A stretch of DNA of 64,000 nt, from NCBI RefSeq assembly GCF_030063365.1, contig NZ_JASISY010000004.1, positions 124,001 to 188,000 on the forward strand, given 5' to 3'. Source of the stretch: Cryobacterium sp. PH29-G1. GTDB lineage: Bacteria > Actinomycetota > Actinomycetes > Actinomycetales > Microbacteriaceae. The notes under the pieces were generated by a model, which did not search any database, was not told the DNA's origin, and saw nothing but the letters and a program-made list of their open reading frames with translations. Positions 48,607 through 57,145 of this stretch are shown piece by piece (within the stretch, counting starts at the first letter, position 1; every line of letters begins with the position of its first letter). A program made the translations under genes and the position numbers.

Positions 48607-48657
48607 CTCAAATCAACCCGCACGTCTTACCCACCACGTCACCTTCAAGGAGAATTC

Positions 48658-49365
48658 ATGACCCACGTACTTTTCGTGGTCAGCGCCGCTGACCACTGGA
48701 CCCTCAACGACGGCACCCTGCACCCCACCGGGTATTGGGCCGAGGAACTCGCCGAGCCGCACCGCCTGTTCACCGAGGCCGGATACCAGATCAGCATTGG
48801 CACGCCCGGCGGCGTGGCCCCGACGATCGACGCGGTCAGCCTGCGCGCCGATGCTGCCGGGGGAGAGGAGCGCGCGGCACAGATCGTCGACTACATCGCG
48901 ACCATCTCCAAACAGCTCGACTCGCCGCTCAGTCTCGACGACATCAACGTCGGCGACTATGACGTGGTCTTCTACCCGGGCGGTCACGGCCCGATGGAAG
49001 ACCTCGCCGTCGACGCTGTCTCCGGGAGCATTCTCACCGAGGCGCTCGACAGCGGTCGCATCCTCGGCGTGCTCTGCCACGCCCCGGCTGCCCTGCTCGC
49101 GGCCAAGCGGGCCGACGACAGCTGGCCCTTCGCCGGCTATCGGATGACCGGCTTCACCGACGCCGAAGAGGTACTCGGTGGCCTGGCCCCGAAGGCTCCG
49201 TGGCTCGTGCAGAGCCGACTGGTGGAACTGGGCGCCGACTTCGTGGCCGGAGAATCGTTCGCGCCGCACATGGAGATTGACCGCAACCTGTACACCGGGC
49301 AGAACCCGGCCTCCTCGGCCGCTCTCGCCGGAGCGATCATCCAGGCTGTCGCCGACAAGGCATAG
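48658..49365 (+). CDS. DJ-1/PfpI-family protein (type 1 glutamine amidotransferase fold)
   Basis: The 235-aa protein has the nucleophile-elbow Cys in GVLCHAPAALL and the acidic partner in FYPGGHGPMEDLAVD, as in HchA/glyoxalase III-like members. The N-terminus HVLFVVSAADHWTLNDGTLH with GYWAEELAEPHRLF is typical of that subgroup. It may handle methylglyoxal or glycated products. AAGGAG lies 5 nt before the ATG, 52 nt after the reductase gene, so the two are probably co-transcribed. Confidence 0.88.
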   Translation: MTHVLFVVSAADHWTLNDGTLHPTGYWAEELAEPHRLFTEAGYQISIGTPGGVAPTIDAVSLRADAAGGEERAAQIVDYIATISKQLDSPLSLDDINVGDYDVVFYPGGHGPMEDLAVDAVSGSILTEALDSGRILGVLCHAPAALLAAKRADDSWPFAGYRMTGFTDAEEVLGGLAPKAPWLVQSRLVELGADFVAGESFAPHMEIDRNLYTGQNPASSAALAGAIIQAVADKA

Positions 49366-49410
49366 TCAGGGCTGATGGCAGGTCGGGCCTGGGCCGCGAC
49401 GGACCAACGG

Positions 49411-50487
49411 TCAGTCGCGGCGCAGGGCCGCCAGGGCCAGTGCCACGTCATCCTCGTCATTGAAGAGGTGAAACGCCACCCTGGCCCGCCCGGCTCGGCC
49501 GGAAGCCGTGATTCCCGCTGCGGTGAGCCGCGCGAGGTCGCGGCCGCCGGCATCCGGCCAGCTGATGATGGCCTGGTCGTGACGGGGCAGGTCGAGACCG
49601 TCGCACAGTGCATCGCCCAGCCCCGCATTGTGGGCGCGCACCTCGGCCAGGTCGAGGCTGCGGAACAGGTCGATGGCTGGTTCGGCTCCGACCCAGGCCG
49701 GCCAGGCCGGCGACACGTCGAACCGGCGAGCATCAGCGGCGAGCATCATGGCCGGGCCGTAACAGGATGCCCATAGGTCATCTCCCGCGTACCAGCCGGC
49801 ATTGATCGGGTTGAGTTGCCCGGCGAATGTGTCGGTGACCGTGAAGAAGGCGACGCCGCGAGGCGCGCCGAGCCACTTGTAGCTGTGGCAGATGGTCGCA
49901 TCGAAGACCGACGCGTCGACCGGCATCCACCCGGTGGCCTGAGTCGTGTCGCACAGGGTGAAGGTGTGGGTGCTCGCGGCCGCGGCGCGAATAGCGGCGC
50001 TGTCGGCGAGACGTCCGGTAGCGGACTGAACGAGAGAGAAAGCCACCAGCCAGGTGTTCTCGGTCAAACTCGCGGCCAGATCGTCCAGCTCCACCTGCCG
50101 CACGGTCACCCCGCGGTACGCCTGCGCCAGAAACGGAAACACCATGGAGCTGAAATCGCCGATCGGCAACACGACTTCGGCACCGTCGGGGATGCTGGCG
50201 GCCACCATGCCGGCCATCACCGAGGTCTGCGAGCCGATCGCCACCCGATCGGGCGTTACCTGGACCAGGTCGGCGTAACCGGCGCGCACGCGTTCGACCA
50301 CGGCACCGTAGCGGGAGGCGCAGGCCTCTCCGCGGGCCCAGACCTCGGTGTCGGCGCGCATCGCGGCGATCGTGTCGATCGTGGGCAGCCCGAGCGTGCA
50401 CGAGGCCAGGTAGCCGCGGCCGGCGGTATAGCGGGTGCGGGCTTCCGCAAGGCTGACGGTGGTCGTGCGTGCCGGTGCGGTGGTCAT
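49411..50487 (-). CDS. Class V aminotransferase-like PLP enzyme
   Basis: The 358-aa protein has the fold-type I class V pattern: ASCTLGLPTIDTIAAMRADT, RVAIGSQTSVMAGMVAASI, Asp partner in TLCDTTQATGWMPVDAS, and PLP Lys in CHSYKWLGAPRGVAFF. Relatives include kynureninase- and cysteine-desulphurase-like enzymes; the substrate is unknown. ATG 50487 is preferred to one 8 codons upstream. It is divergent from a LysR regulator, which probably controls it. Confidence 0.85.
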   Translation of the reverse strand: MTTAPARTTTVSLAEARTRYTAGRGYLASCTLGLPTIDTIAAMRADTEVWARGEACASRYGAVVERVRAGYADLVQVTPDRVAIGSQTSVMAGMVAASIPDGAEVVLPIGDFSSMVFPFLAQAYRGVTVRQVELDDLAASLTENTWLVAFSLVQSATGRLADSAAIRAAAASTHTFTLCDTTQATGWMPVDASVFDATICHSYKWLGAPRGVAFFTVTDTFAGQLNPINAGWYAGDDLWASCYGPAMMLAADARRFDVSPAWPAWVGAEPAIDLFRSLDLAEVRAHNAGLGDALCDGLDLPRHDQAIISWPDAGGRDLARLTAAGITASGRAGRARVAFHLFNDEDDVALALAALRRD

Positions 50488-50543
50488 CCCTCCAGTGTGA
50501 CCACCGTTCATTCATGCAACAACGGCCAGTACTCGATGCAATA

Positions 50544-50560
50544 CATAAGCCCGGGTTATG
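50544..50560. promoter_or_regulatory. Candidate LysR-type binding site
   Basis: CATAA-GCCCGGG-TTATG is a 5+5 bp inverted repeat with 7-nt centre ending 8 nt before the LysR start, in the 81-nt divergent promoter region. Confidence 0.45.
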
Positions 50561-50568
50561 ATTTCCCC

Positions 50569-51513
50569 ATGATCCCACTGCCAGGACAGGGCCCCGACCT
50601 CGACGCGCACGCCCTCGCGGTCGTGCGAGCGGTGCACGAGCACGGCTCGATCACCGCTGCCGCGGCCGCCCTGGGCTATAGCCAGCCGGCCGTGAGCCAG
50701 CAGCTCAAGCGACTCGAGCAACGGCTCGGGCTCGCCGTGGTCGAGCGCGTGGGACGTGGCGTGCGTCTCACTGAAGCAGGCCTGGTGCTGGCCCGGCACG
50801 CCGTAACCATAGCAACGGCACTCGATGCCGCGGCGGGGGAGATCGCCGAGCTGCAGGGGCTGCGCTCCGGTCTGGTACGTCTCGTGGCGTTCCCGTCGGC
50901 ATCCGCTACCCTCGTGCCGACTCTGCTCGCGCGCATGAAGGCGCGGCACGCCCAAATCAACATCACCTACCTGGAGGCCGAGCCGCCCGAAGCTGTCGCC
51001 GCCGTGCGGGAAAACCGCGCCGACCTGGCCGTCACCTTCAGCTACCCGGGTGACCGGATCGATCCGCACCGGGAGAGCGCCCAGGGGCTGCGGGTGACGA
51101 CCCTGCGCCGGGAGGAGATGATGCTCGTGCTGCCGGCGGGGCATGGGTTGGCCGGCCGGGAGTCCGACGCGGTCGACCTGGGCGAGCTCGCCGAGGAGAG
51201 CTGGGTGGCCGGCTGCCCGCGCTGCCGCGGCCATCTGCTCGACCTCTGTGATCGCCGCGGATTCGCACCGCGCATCTCCTACGAGACCGACAACGTGGCC
51301 GCCGTGTTCGGTCTGGTCGAGGCGGGCATCGGGGTGGCGCTGTTGCCGGCGCTCGCGATCGAGTCGGTCGGTCTGCGCGCGGGAGTGGTGATTCGCGCCA
51401 CCAGCGGCCGGGACCATCGCACTCTGCACGCGGTGACCGCGGCCGGTGCCGAGCGGGTACCGGCGCTCGCCGCCGCTCTGCGTGCTCTGGTTGCGCTCTC
51501 GGCGCCGGAATAG
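50569..51513 (+). CDS. LysR-family transcriptional regulator
   Basis: The 314-aa protein has the LysR winged helix at residues 8-67 (LAVVRAVHEHGSITAAAAALGYSQPAVSQQLKRLE, RGVRLTEAGLVL) and a type-2 periplasmic-binding-like effector domain (about 95-310). ATG 50569 gives the normal N-terminus; the frame is open far upstream but runs antisense through the aminotransferase gene. It is expected to activate the divergent gene in response to an amino or oxo acid. Confidence 0.9.
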   Translation: MIPLPGQGPDLDAHALAVVRAVHEHGSITAAAAALGYSQPAVSQQLKRLEQRLGLAVVERVGRGVRLTEAGLVLARHAVTIATALDAAAGEIAELQGLRSGLVRLVAFPSASATLVPTLLARMKARHAQINITYLEAEPPEAVAAVRENRADLAVTFSYPGDRIDPHRESAQGLRVTTLRREEMMLVLPAGHGLAGRESDAVDLGELAEESWVAGCPRCRGHLLDLCDRRGFAPRISYETDNVAAVFGLVEAGIGVALLPALAIESVGLRAGVVIRATSGRDHRTLHAVTAAGAERVPALAAALRALVALSAPE

Positions 51514-51529
51514 ATGCGCTTCCGCCGCC

Positions 51530-51574
51530 CGGGCCCACCTTGTGCAAGCGGGCCAAATTTAGAAGGTGGGCCCG
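51530..51574. repeat. REP-like palindrome, copy B
   Basis: Arms CGGGCCCACCTT (51530-51541) and AAGGTGGGCCCG (51563-51574) are perfectly inverted. The left arm continues GTGCAAG, matching copy A at 46759 in 17 of 19 positions; the right arm is shortened. It sits between the LysR gene and gltX. Confidence 0.75.
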
Positions 51575-51638
51575 CTTTCCGGGCCCAGGCCCGGAACGCA
51601 AACAAGTACGTGGGCGCGCTCAACTAGAATCATGAGTA

Positions 51639-53162
51639 ATGTCTGACACCACTGCACACCCGTTTTCTACCGCCACCGGAACCGACGTTCGCGTGCGGTT
51701 CTGCCCCTCGCCGACCGGAACGCCCCACGTGGGCCTCGTTCGCACCGCCATGTTCAACTGGGCCTACGCCCGGCACACCGGCGGCACGATGATCTTCCGC
51801 ATCGAAGACACCGACGCCGCCCGCGACAGCGAAGAGAGCTTTCTGCAGCTGGTCGAGGCCATGCGGTGGCTGGGCCTGAACTGGGACGAAGGCGTCGACG
51901 TGGGCGGCCCGCAGGCGCCGTATCGCCAGTCGGAGCGCTACGACATCTACCGCGGTGTCATCGACAAGCTCAAGGCCAGCGGCCACATCTACGAGAGCTT
52001 CGTCACTGGCGAGGAGATCGAGACCCGTAACCGCGACCTGGGCCGCGACCCCAAGATGGGCTACGACAACTTCGAGCGGGATCTCACCGAAGAGCAGAAG
52101 GCCGCCTACCGTGCCGAGGGCCGGTCCCCGGCGCTGCGCCTGCGCGTGCCCGACACCGAGCTTTCCTTCGACGACCTCGTGCGTGGCGAGATCACCTTCC
52201 CGGCCGGCTCGTTCAGCGACTTCGTGGTGGTGCGCCCGAACGGGCATCCGCTCTACCCCTTCGTCAACCCGGTCGATGATGCGCTCATGGGCGTCACGCA
52301 CGTGCTGCGCGGCGAAGACCTGCTCTCGTCGACCCCGCGCCAGATCGCGCTCTACCACGCGCTCATCGACATTGGTGTGACCACCTTCATTCCGCGCTTC
52401 GGCCACCTGCCCTACGTCATGGGCGACAAAAACAAGAAGCTCTCCAAGCGTGACGCCGAGGCCAACCTGTTTCTGCACCGCGACCGCGGATTCATCCCCG
52501 AGGGTTTGCTCAACTACCTCGCCCTGCTCGGATGGTCGCTCTCGCACGACCGCGACGTGTTCTCGATCGACGAGTTCACGGCCGCGTTCGACGTGGTCAA
52601 CGTCAACCCGAACCCGGCCCGGTTCGACCTGAAGAAGGCCGAGTCGATCAACGGCGACCACATCCGCCAGCTTGAGGCCGCCGACTTCGCTGCACGCCTG
52701 GTTCCCTACCTGGTGACCGCCGGCGTGCTGGGCGAGACTCCGAGTGAGTCCGAACTCGCGCTGCTCGCCCAGGGCGCCCCGCTCATCCAGGAGCGCATCG
52801 CGGTGCTCGGTGAAGCCCCCGCCATGCTCGGTTTTCTGTTCACCACCGGCGCTGACCTGGTTCTCGAAGCGGATGCCGTTGCCTCGCTCCCGCAGAACGC
52901 CGCCGAAATTCTCGGCGCAAGTCGCACCGCGCTGGCGAGAATTCCGGCAGCGGAATGGACCACGGACCGGGTGCACACCCTGCTGGCTGAGACGCTCGTT
53001 GAGGGCCTCGGGCTCAAGCCGCGTGTCGCCTTCGGTCCGCTGCGCGTGGCGCTGTCGGGCCGCAAGATCTCGCCGCCGCTGTTTGAGTCCATGGAAATTC
53101 TCGGGCAGGCCGAGACGCTGGACCGTCTCGATCGAGCCCTGGCGGTAACGACAGCCGCTTGA
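51639..53162 (+). CDS. gltX: Glutamyl-tRNA synthetase
   Basis: The 507-aa class I synthetase has the HIGH-type motif in [20 protein letters not shown] and the KMSKS-type motif in [13 protein letters not shown]. It charges tRNA-Glu and, if the organism uses the amidotransferase route usual for actinobacteria, also tRNA-Gln. The C-terminal anticodon-binding domain (about 340-507) is complete. A short hairpin follows, then the tRNA-Gln gene. Confidence 0.96.
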   Translation: MSDTTAHPFSTATGTDVRVRFCPSPTGTPHVGLVRTAMFNWAYARHTGGTMIFRIEDTDAARDSEESFLQLVEAMRWLGLNWDEGVDVGGPQAPYRQSERYDIYRGVIDKLKASGHIYESFVTGEEIETRNRDLGRDPKMGYDNFERDLTEEQKAAYRAEGRSPALRLRVPDTELSFDDLVRGEITFPAGSFSDFVVVRPNGHPLYPFVNPVDDALMGVTHVLRGEDLLSSTPRQIALYHALIDIGVTTFIPRFGHLPYVMGDKNKKLSKRDAEANLFLHRDRGFIPEGLLNYLALLGWSLSHDRDVFSIDEFTAAFDVVNVNPNPARFDLKKAESINGDHIRQLEAADFAARLVPYLVTAGVLGETPSESELALLAQGAPLIQERIAVLGEAPAMLGFLFTTGADLVLEADAVASLPQNAAEILGASRTALARIPAAEWTTDRVHTLLAETLVEGLGLKPRVAFGPLRVALSGRKISPPLFESMEILGQAETLDRLDRALAVTTAA

Positions 53163-53190
53163 GTCGTCAGCTCACTCGGGCGGCAACGCG

Positions 53191-53206
53191 CCGAGGAATA
53201 CCTCGG
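53191..53206 (+). terminator. Short hairpin after gltX
   Basis: CCGAGG-AATA-CCTCGG followed by TTTGG; weak terminator-like hairpin. Confidence 0.5.
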
Positions 53207-53207
53207 T

Positions 53208-53237
53208 TTGGCCTCTGTGGCCCGAGTGGGCTAGGCT
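53208..53237 (+). promoter_or_regulatory. Likely promoter of tRNA-Gln
   Basis: TTGGCC (53208-53213) and TAGGCT (53232-53237) are separated by 18 nt; the tRNA begins 30 nt further on. Confidence 0.55.
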
Positions 53238-53267
53238 ACTACTCGGCCCGATCTTCGGATTAGGCAT

Positions 53268-53339
53268 TGGGGTATGGTGTAATTGGCAACACGGATGATT
53301 CTGGTTCATTTGTTCTTGGTTCGAGTCCAGGTACCCCAG
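53268..53339 (+). tRNA. tRNA-Gln, anticodon CTG
   Basis: A full cloverleaf can be drawn: acceptor TGGGGTA/TACCCCA, D stem GTGT/ACAC, anticodon stem GATGA/TCATT around loop TTCTGGT (anticodon CTG at 53301-53303), T stem CTTGG/CCAGG around TTCGAGT, discriminator G. No CCA is encoded. Its 3' half, from 53306 on, is repeated imperfectly at 59838-59872, marking it as the attachment site of the following island. Confidence 0.93.
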
Positions 53340-53535
53340 CACTAAAAGGCGCAGGATTCCGCGGCGAAATCGACCATCGCCCACCCTGTGGAACAGGCCC
53401 AAAAGGGGCCAAATTACCACAAACCACACCACAAACCCCCTCGGGGATTGTTTGGTCGTTGTTGTGCCCGGCCCCGTACGGGACTGTCCCGACCTGATCG
53501 GGCTGCTCACGGCCTCCGTGGTGCACCTGTCGTGT

Positions 53536-53730
53536 ATGGACGCGACGACGCAAATCACACCCACGTTTCTCACCCAGCGCGAACTGGCGGAACTGCTCAG
53601 AATGCCCGAGCGCACACTCGAGGACTGGCGCCTGATGCAGACTGGGCCGCCCTATATCAAGCTCGGCCGGCTCGTTCGGTATGACGTGCAGGACGTACTG
53701 ACCTGGGTACACGAACACCGCCGTGGTTAG
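53536..53730 (+). CDS. Excisionase-like small HTH protein
   Basis: The 64-aa protein is a single MerR-like winged helix: FLTQRELAELLRMPERTLED, then GPPYIKLGRLVRYDVQDVLTWV. This is the AlpA/Xis helix_turn_helix_17 pattern typical of excisionases next to integrases. ATG 53536 is chosen for the family N-terminus. It overlaps the integrase by 8 bp. It would bend DNA and set the direction of recombination. Confidence 0.8.
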   Translation: MDATTQITPTFLTQRELAELLRMPERTLEDWRLMQTGPPYIKLGRLVRYDVQDVLTWVHEHRRG

Positions 53731-54928
53731 GCCGCAGATTGCGGCTGGGGAAGTGGGCTCTGTCGACGTGCAGCAATTGGCGAACGGCAGGTATCGTGCC
53801 CGCGGCACTAGCCGTGACGACAGCGGGGCCCGGCATCGCCACGCAGTGACGGCTGATTCCCGCGACGATGCCATCGCCGAAATCCATCGACAAGCGAGGG
53901 CGATGGGTACCGGCGGTGCCGGAAACCTCTCACCGTCGAGCACGGTCGCTGACGCGGTGGAGCTCTGGCTGTCACAGGTGCTCACCCGCGCCAAAGCTGG
54001 CAGCCTGTCGTACTCGACCTACGAATCGTATGAGACCACCGCCCGCGTCATCATTGTGCCGCGGTGCGGGGGAGTGCGGCTTGAACACCTGACCGTCGGT
54101 CGCTGCGATCGCATCCTGCAGCGAATTCTGGAGGAGGAGACGATCTCGAAAGCCAGTCGTGCGCGTGCGGTGCTGAGTCTCGTGTGTGGCTACGCCGTGC
54201 GCGACGACGCTCTTATGCAGAACCCCGTGCGCGACGTACAACGCCTGCCAATGTCCTTGCGCAAGGAATCCGCCCTCACGCCCGCGCAGATCACGGCCAT
54301 TCGTGGGCGCATGCAAGTGTGGCGGCTTACCCGCGACGATGGCCCTCGGCCCAACTACCGTGCCCTCATCGACGGAATGGACATCATGATCGGCACCTCT
54401 CTGCGTGTCGGTGAATGCATCGGTTTGCGCCGCTGTGACGTTGACATGACGACCCTGCCGCCGACCCTCATCGTGAGCGGCACGATCGTGAGCACCAAAG
54501 CGCAGGGAACGCACCGCAAGAATTCGCCCAAGCGGTCTCGGCAACGGAGGAGTATCGCGCTGCCGTCGATGGCCGCCGCGGCCGTGCGGCGCCGGCTGGC
54601 GCTTGCCGAACCCGACCCAGAGGCGTTCCTTTTCCCCACACGAACTGGCCGCTCGCTAAGCGTCAGCAACTACGAGCACCTGCTCCGCGCATTCGTCGAA
54701 GATGAGCGCTCTCACCTTGTTGGCCTGGGCGTTGACGTCGATGAATACACGACGCACATGTACCGGCGCACCGCTGCCACGCTGATCGAGCGGGCGGGCG
54801 GAATAACGCTGGCCTCGCGACTTCTCGGCCACGCAAACGAGCAGACCACGCGCAACAGCTATGTGGTCACGGCCGACATGGTCGACCCGGTGACAGCGGA
54901 GATTCTTGATGAGGTGCTCGGCGGGTGA
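53723..54928 (+). CDS. int: Tyrosine-recombinase integrase
   Basis: The 401-aa integrase has an arm-binding N-terminus (RYRARGTSRDDSGARHRHAV), a core-binding SAM-like domain (about 75-165), and a catalytic domain with Arg in IGTSLRVGECIGLRRCDV, His-x-x-Arg in HMYRRTAATLI, His in LLGHANEQTT and the nucleophile Tyr in RNSYVVTADM. It starts at GTG inside the excisionase gene. It should recombine at the tRNA-Gln 3' end. Confidence 0.93.
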   Translation: MVRPQIAAGEVGSVDVQQLANGRYRARGTSRDDSGARHRHAVTADSRDDAIAEIHRQARAMGTGGAGNLSPSSTVADAVELWLSQVLTRAKAGSLSYSTYESYETTARVIIVPRCGGVRLEHLTVGRCDRILQRILEEETISKASRARAVLSLVCGYAVRDDALMQNPVRDVQRLPMSLRKESALTPAQITAIRGRMQVWRLTRDDGPRPNYRALIDGMDIMIGTSLRVGECIGLRRCDVDMTTLPPTLIVSGTIVSTKAQGTHRKNSPKRSRQRRSIALPSMAAAAVRRRLALAEPDPEAFLFPTRTGRSLSVSNYEHLLRAFVEDERSHLVGLGVDVDEYTTHMYRRTAATLIERAGGITLASRLLGHANEQTTRNSYVVTADMVDPVTAEILDEVLGG

Positions 54929-55400
54929 GCGATCTCAGTGTTCAGAGGATGGGCACGGATTAACCAAGAAGACTTTCTTCGGAAGACCGCACTCATGGAA
55001 CCCAGGCGCACAGATTAGGACGCTCCGCAATGCCCGGCAGAGACCACGTCTCGAAACCTGTGGGCTGCGAGACATTTTGACGAGACAGAGCTATGATGCG
55101 CGGTTGTGCAGCGCGACAGGAGCTGCATCCCTTGCGTGGACTGGGATGAGGTCATAGTTACCTGAAGGCAGCAGACGAGGCAGCGTGTCTCGGTACTTTC
55201 GTGGCCCATATAACCCCTAGCTGGACGACGGCCAGAGACTCGAATTCGGGTCCGTAAGACGCATATGAGCGGGATTTCCCTACGGGCAGGGTAAATGCGA
55301 CAAACTTGCTCAGGCGTGCGGTGGCGCCCAGCCTCGGCGGGGCTATTCCCGTTGACGGTCCGACTTGCGGGCGTTCGGATTGGCAACTCTGTTATAGAGA
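54929..55400. other. Intergenic stretch in the island without a convincing gene
   Basis: No reading frame here has a ribosome site or recognisable motifs. Base use is less GC-rich than the core chromosome. It may be remnant DNA of lost island genes. Confidence 0.5.
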
Positions 55401-55444
55401 TGTACTAGTAACGTGATACATTTAATGTACTTCGTGAGTAGTAC
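55401..55444. promoter_or_regulatory. Operator-like inverted repeats before the membrane/GntR pair
   Basis: GTACT-N8-AGTAC (55427-55444) is a perfect split palindrome and TGTA-N12-TACA (55401-55420) a looser one; another GTACT is at 55402. The AT-rich region is a good place for a promoter. YtrA-type GntR regulators commonly bind such GTACT/AGTAC sites next to their own operon. Confidence 0.6.
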
Positions 55445-55468
55445 AATTTTCACCGTCGAAAGGGCGCG

Positions 55469-56389
55469 ATGTCTTTTTTGCTCGTCTGGTTCGTTTTCCG
55501 TTCGATGATCCTTGGCGTGCTGGCTGGGGCGGTGTGGTGGCTGGTTCAGGGCCGCACAAGCCGACTGCCCTCGGGGCCGGTCGCGTCTCTCACTGCAGTT
55601 GGGGTGGGCGTCGCCTTGCTTGCGGATATCCTGGTGCGTTTGATGGTTGGTGGGACGACGGCCTTCCAACTCCCGCGGCCAGACGAACTAGCTCGATGGT
55701 TGGTGGATGCGCGCTTCGTGTTGCCTCTCCTGTTGGGGATCGGTGCCGTGAGCATTCTCGCGTTTCCGCTACCCACTCACGCTTCGCGAGGGAGCGCTAG
55801 CTTGGCTCGCCGTACACCGTTCAGCTTCGGCCGGGGATGGTGGTTCATCGGCGTCATCATTATCATCGGTGCCGTTCTCGCTCTCACCGTCGCCGCGGGT
55901 ATGGCTTCCGAGCCGGACGAGCAAGGTTTCTGGCGCATCCTCGTTGTCGACACCGGCGTCGGCGGGGGTTCCACCACCATTTATGGGTGGTACTACTCTC
56001 GGCCGGCCTTGGTACTGGTGGCTGCTCTGGCGGCGGTGACCGTCGTCGCGCTGTGGCTGATCGCTCGGCCACCGGTCGGAGTCGACGAGGCTAACGATGT
56101 TCAGCTGCGCCGCCTGCGCACCCTGAATATTCTTGCGGTCGCATCCGGTGCCCTCCTGGTGCATCTGGGCGGAATCCTTTCTTCCTTGGCTGGAACGGCG
56201 TTTTTCAACGGCGGTGTGCGGACGGGAAACGGCGGATGGATGGTTTTCGGTACCCCCTTCGCGGCTCTTGAGCCGGCACTCTCCCTCGCAGGCATCGCCG
56301 TCACGGCTCTCGGATACGCGCTCTGGGTCGGTGTTTTGCTCTCCGCGATACCTGCACGCCGCAGAGTCCGTGCCTTGGTTCGCGCATGA
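55469..56389 (+). CDS. Polytopic membrane protein, island cargo
   Basis: The 306-aa protein has about seven hydrophobic segments (for example FVFRSMILGVLAGAVWWLV, FVLPLLLGIGAVSILAFPL, WWFIGVIIIIGAVLALTVAAG, LVLVAALAAVTVVALWLIA). AAAGG precedes the ATG. No ATPase is encoded beside it, unlike classical YtrA operons. It overlaps the GntR gene by 4 bp, so the regulator probably controls its level. Family not recognised. Confidence 0.75.
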   Translation: MSFLLVWFVFRSMILGVLAGAVWWLVQGRTSRLPSGPVASLTAVGVGVALLADILVRLMVGGTTAFQLPRPDELARWLVDARFVLPLLLGIGAVSILAFPLPTHASRGSASLARRTPFSFGRGWWFIGVIIIIGAVLALTVAAGMASEPDEQGFWRILVVDTGVGGGSTTIYGWYYSRPALVLVAALAAVTVVALWLIARPPVGVDEANDVQLRRLRTLNILAVASGALLVHLGGILSSLAGTAFFNGGVRTGNGGWMVFGTPFAALEPALSLAGIAVTALGYALWVGVLLSAIPARRRVRALVRA

Positions 56390-56748
56390 TGATTTCCTTG
56401 GGGGGATCGGCACCCGCCGCGGAACAGATCCGCGATCAGATCCGCGGACTCATCGCTGCGGGCAGCCTTGGAGCGGACGAACGGCTTCCGTCCGTCCGGC
56501 AACTTGCCAAGGACCTCGGCGTCGCCCCCGGAACTGTAGCGAAGGCATACAAAACCCTCGAATCCGAGCGCTACCTCCACACCCGCACCGGAGGCGGAAC
56601 CCGCGTCAGCGCAACGGCATCGGCCACTCCGCGCACCGTGGTGGATGCCGCCCGAAACCTCGCCGACGCCAGCATTCGCGCCCAGATCGACCTCGAAGAA
56701 GCAACCCGACTGCTCCGCGCAATCTGGCCACCCCTCCCAAGCGTGTAG
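56386..56748 (+). CDS. YtrA-subfamily GntR regulator
   Basis: The 120-aa protein has a GntR winged helix at residues 10-75 (AAEQIRDQIRGLIAAGSL, LPSVRQLAKDLGVAPGTVAKAYKTLE) and a short C-terminal helical tail instead of an effector domain, as in the YtrA group. It starts at ATG in an ATGA overlap with the membrane protein gene. It probably represses the pair through the GTACT/AGTAC sites upstream. Confidence 0.9.
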   Translation: MMISLGGSAPAAEQIRDQIRGLIAAGSLGADERLPSVRQLAKDLGVAPGTVAKAYKTLESERYLHTRTGGGTRVSATASATPRTVVDAARNLADASIRAQIDLEEATRLLRAIWPPLPSV

Positions 56749-56842
56749 TGATCATTGCCACCGATTCGATCTCGCTTCCCGTCAAGGTTCGGTCTGCGGG
56801 ACTCTGGCCTTTTCAGGTCAACGGTTCGTGGGCTTCGTCGTG

Positions 56843-57145
56843 TCAGGCGATAGCCTCGAAGTGAAGTCGGAGTCCGAGGGCGTGGGACACCTTGATGATG
56901 GTAGCCAGGCTCGGGTTTCCCTCCGCGGACAGCGCCTTGTAGAGACCTTCTCGGCTCATCCCAGCTTGCCGCGCGATCTGGCTGAAGTTGCGTGACCGTG
57001 CGATGGACCCCAGAGCCCGGGCGATAACCGTCGGGTCATCGTCGCCCTCCTCAATGACTGCCTCCAGGTAGGCGGCAACGTCTTCAACGGTGTTGAGGTA
57101 ATTCGCCGCATCGAAGGGGGAGAAGGTTTCGGCGTCAGTGCTCAT
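56843..57145 (-). CDS. HigA-like antitoxin
   Basis: The 100-aa protein has FDAANYLNTVEDVAAYLEAVIEEGDDDP followed by a Cro/CI-type helix-turn-helix (RNFSQIARQAGMSREGLYKAL, PSLATIIKVSHALGLRL; about residues 50-98), the standard addiction-module antidote. ATG 57145 is chosen because it overlaps the ancestral toxin stop in ATGA; a longer frame exists only because of that toxin's other frame. It would neutralise the toxin and repress the pair. Confidence 0.88.
   Translation of the reverse strand: MSTDAETFSPFDAANYLNTVEDVAAYLEAVIEEGDDDPTVIARALGSIARSRNFSQIARQAGMSREGLYKALSAEGNPSLATIIKVSHALGLRLHFEAIA

Noticed and set aside
55230-55290. tRNA-like fragment in the island (GACTCGAATTCGGGTCC)
   Set aside because: No acceptor, anticodon or full T arm can be folded; similarity is too short.
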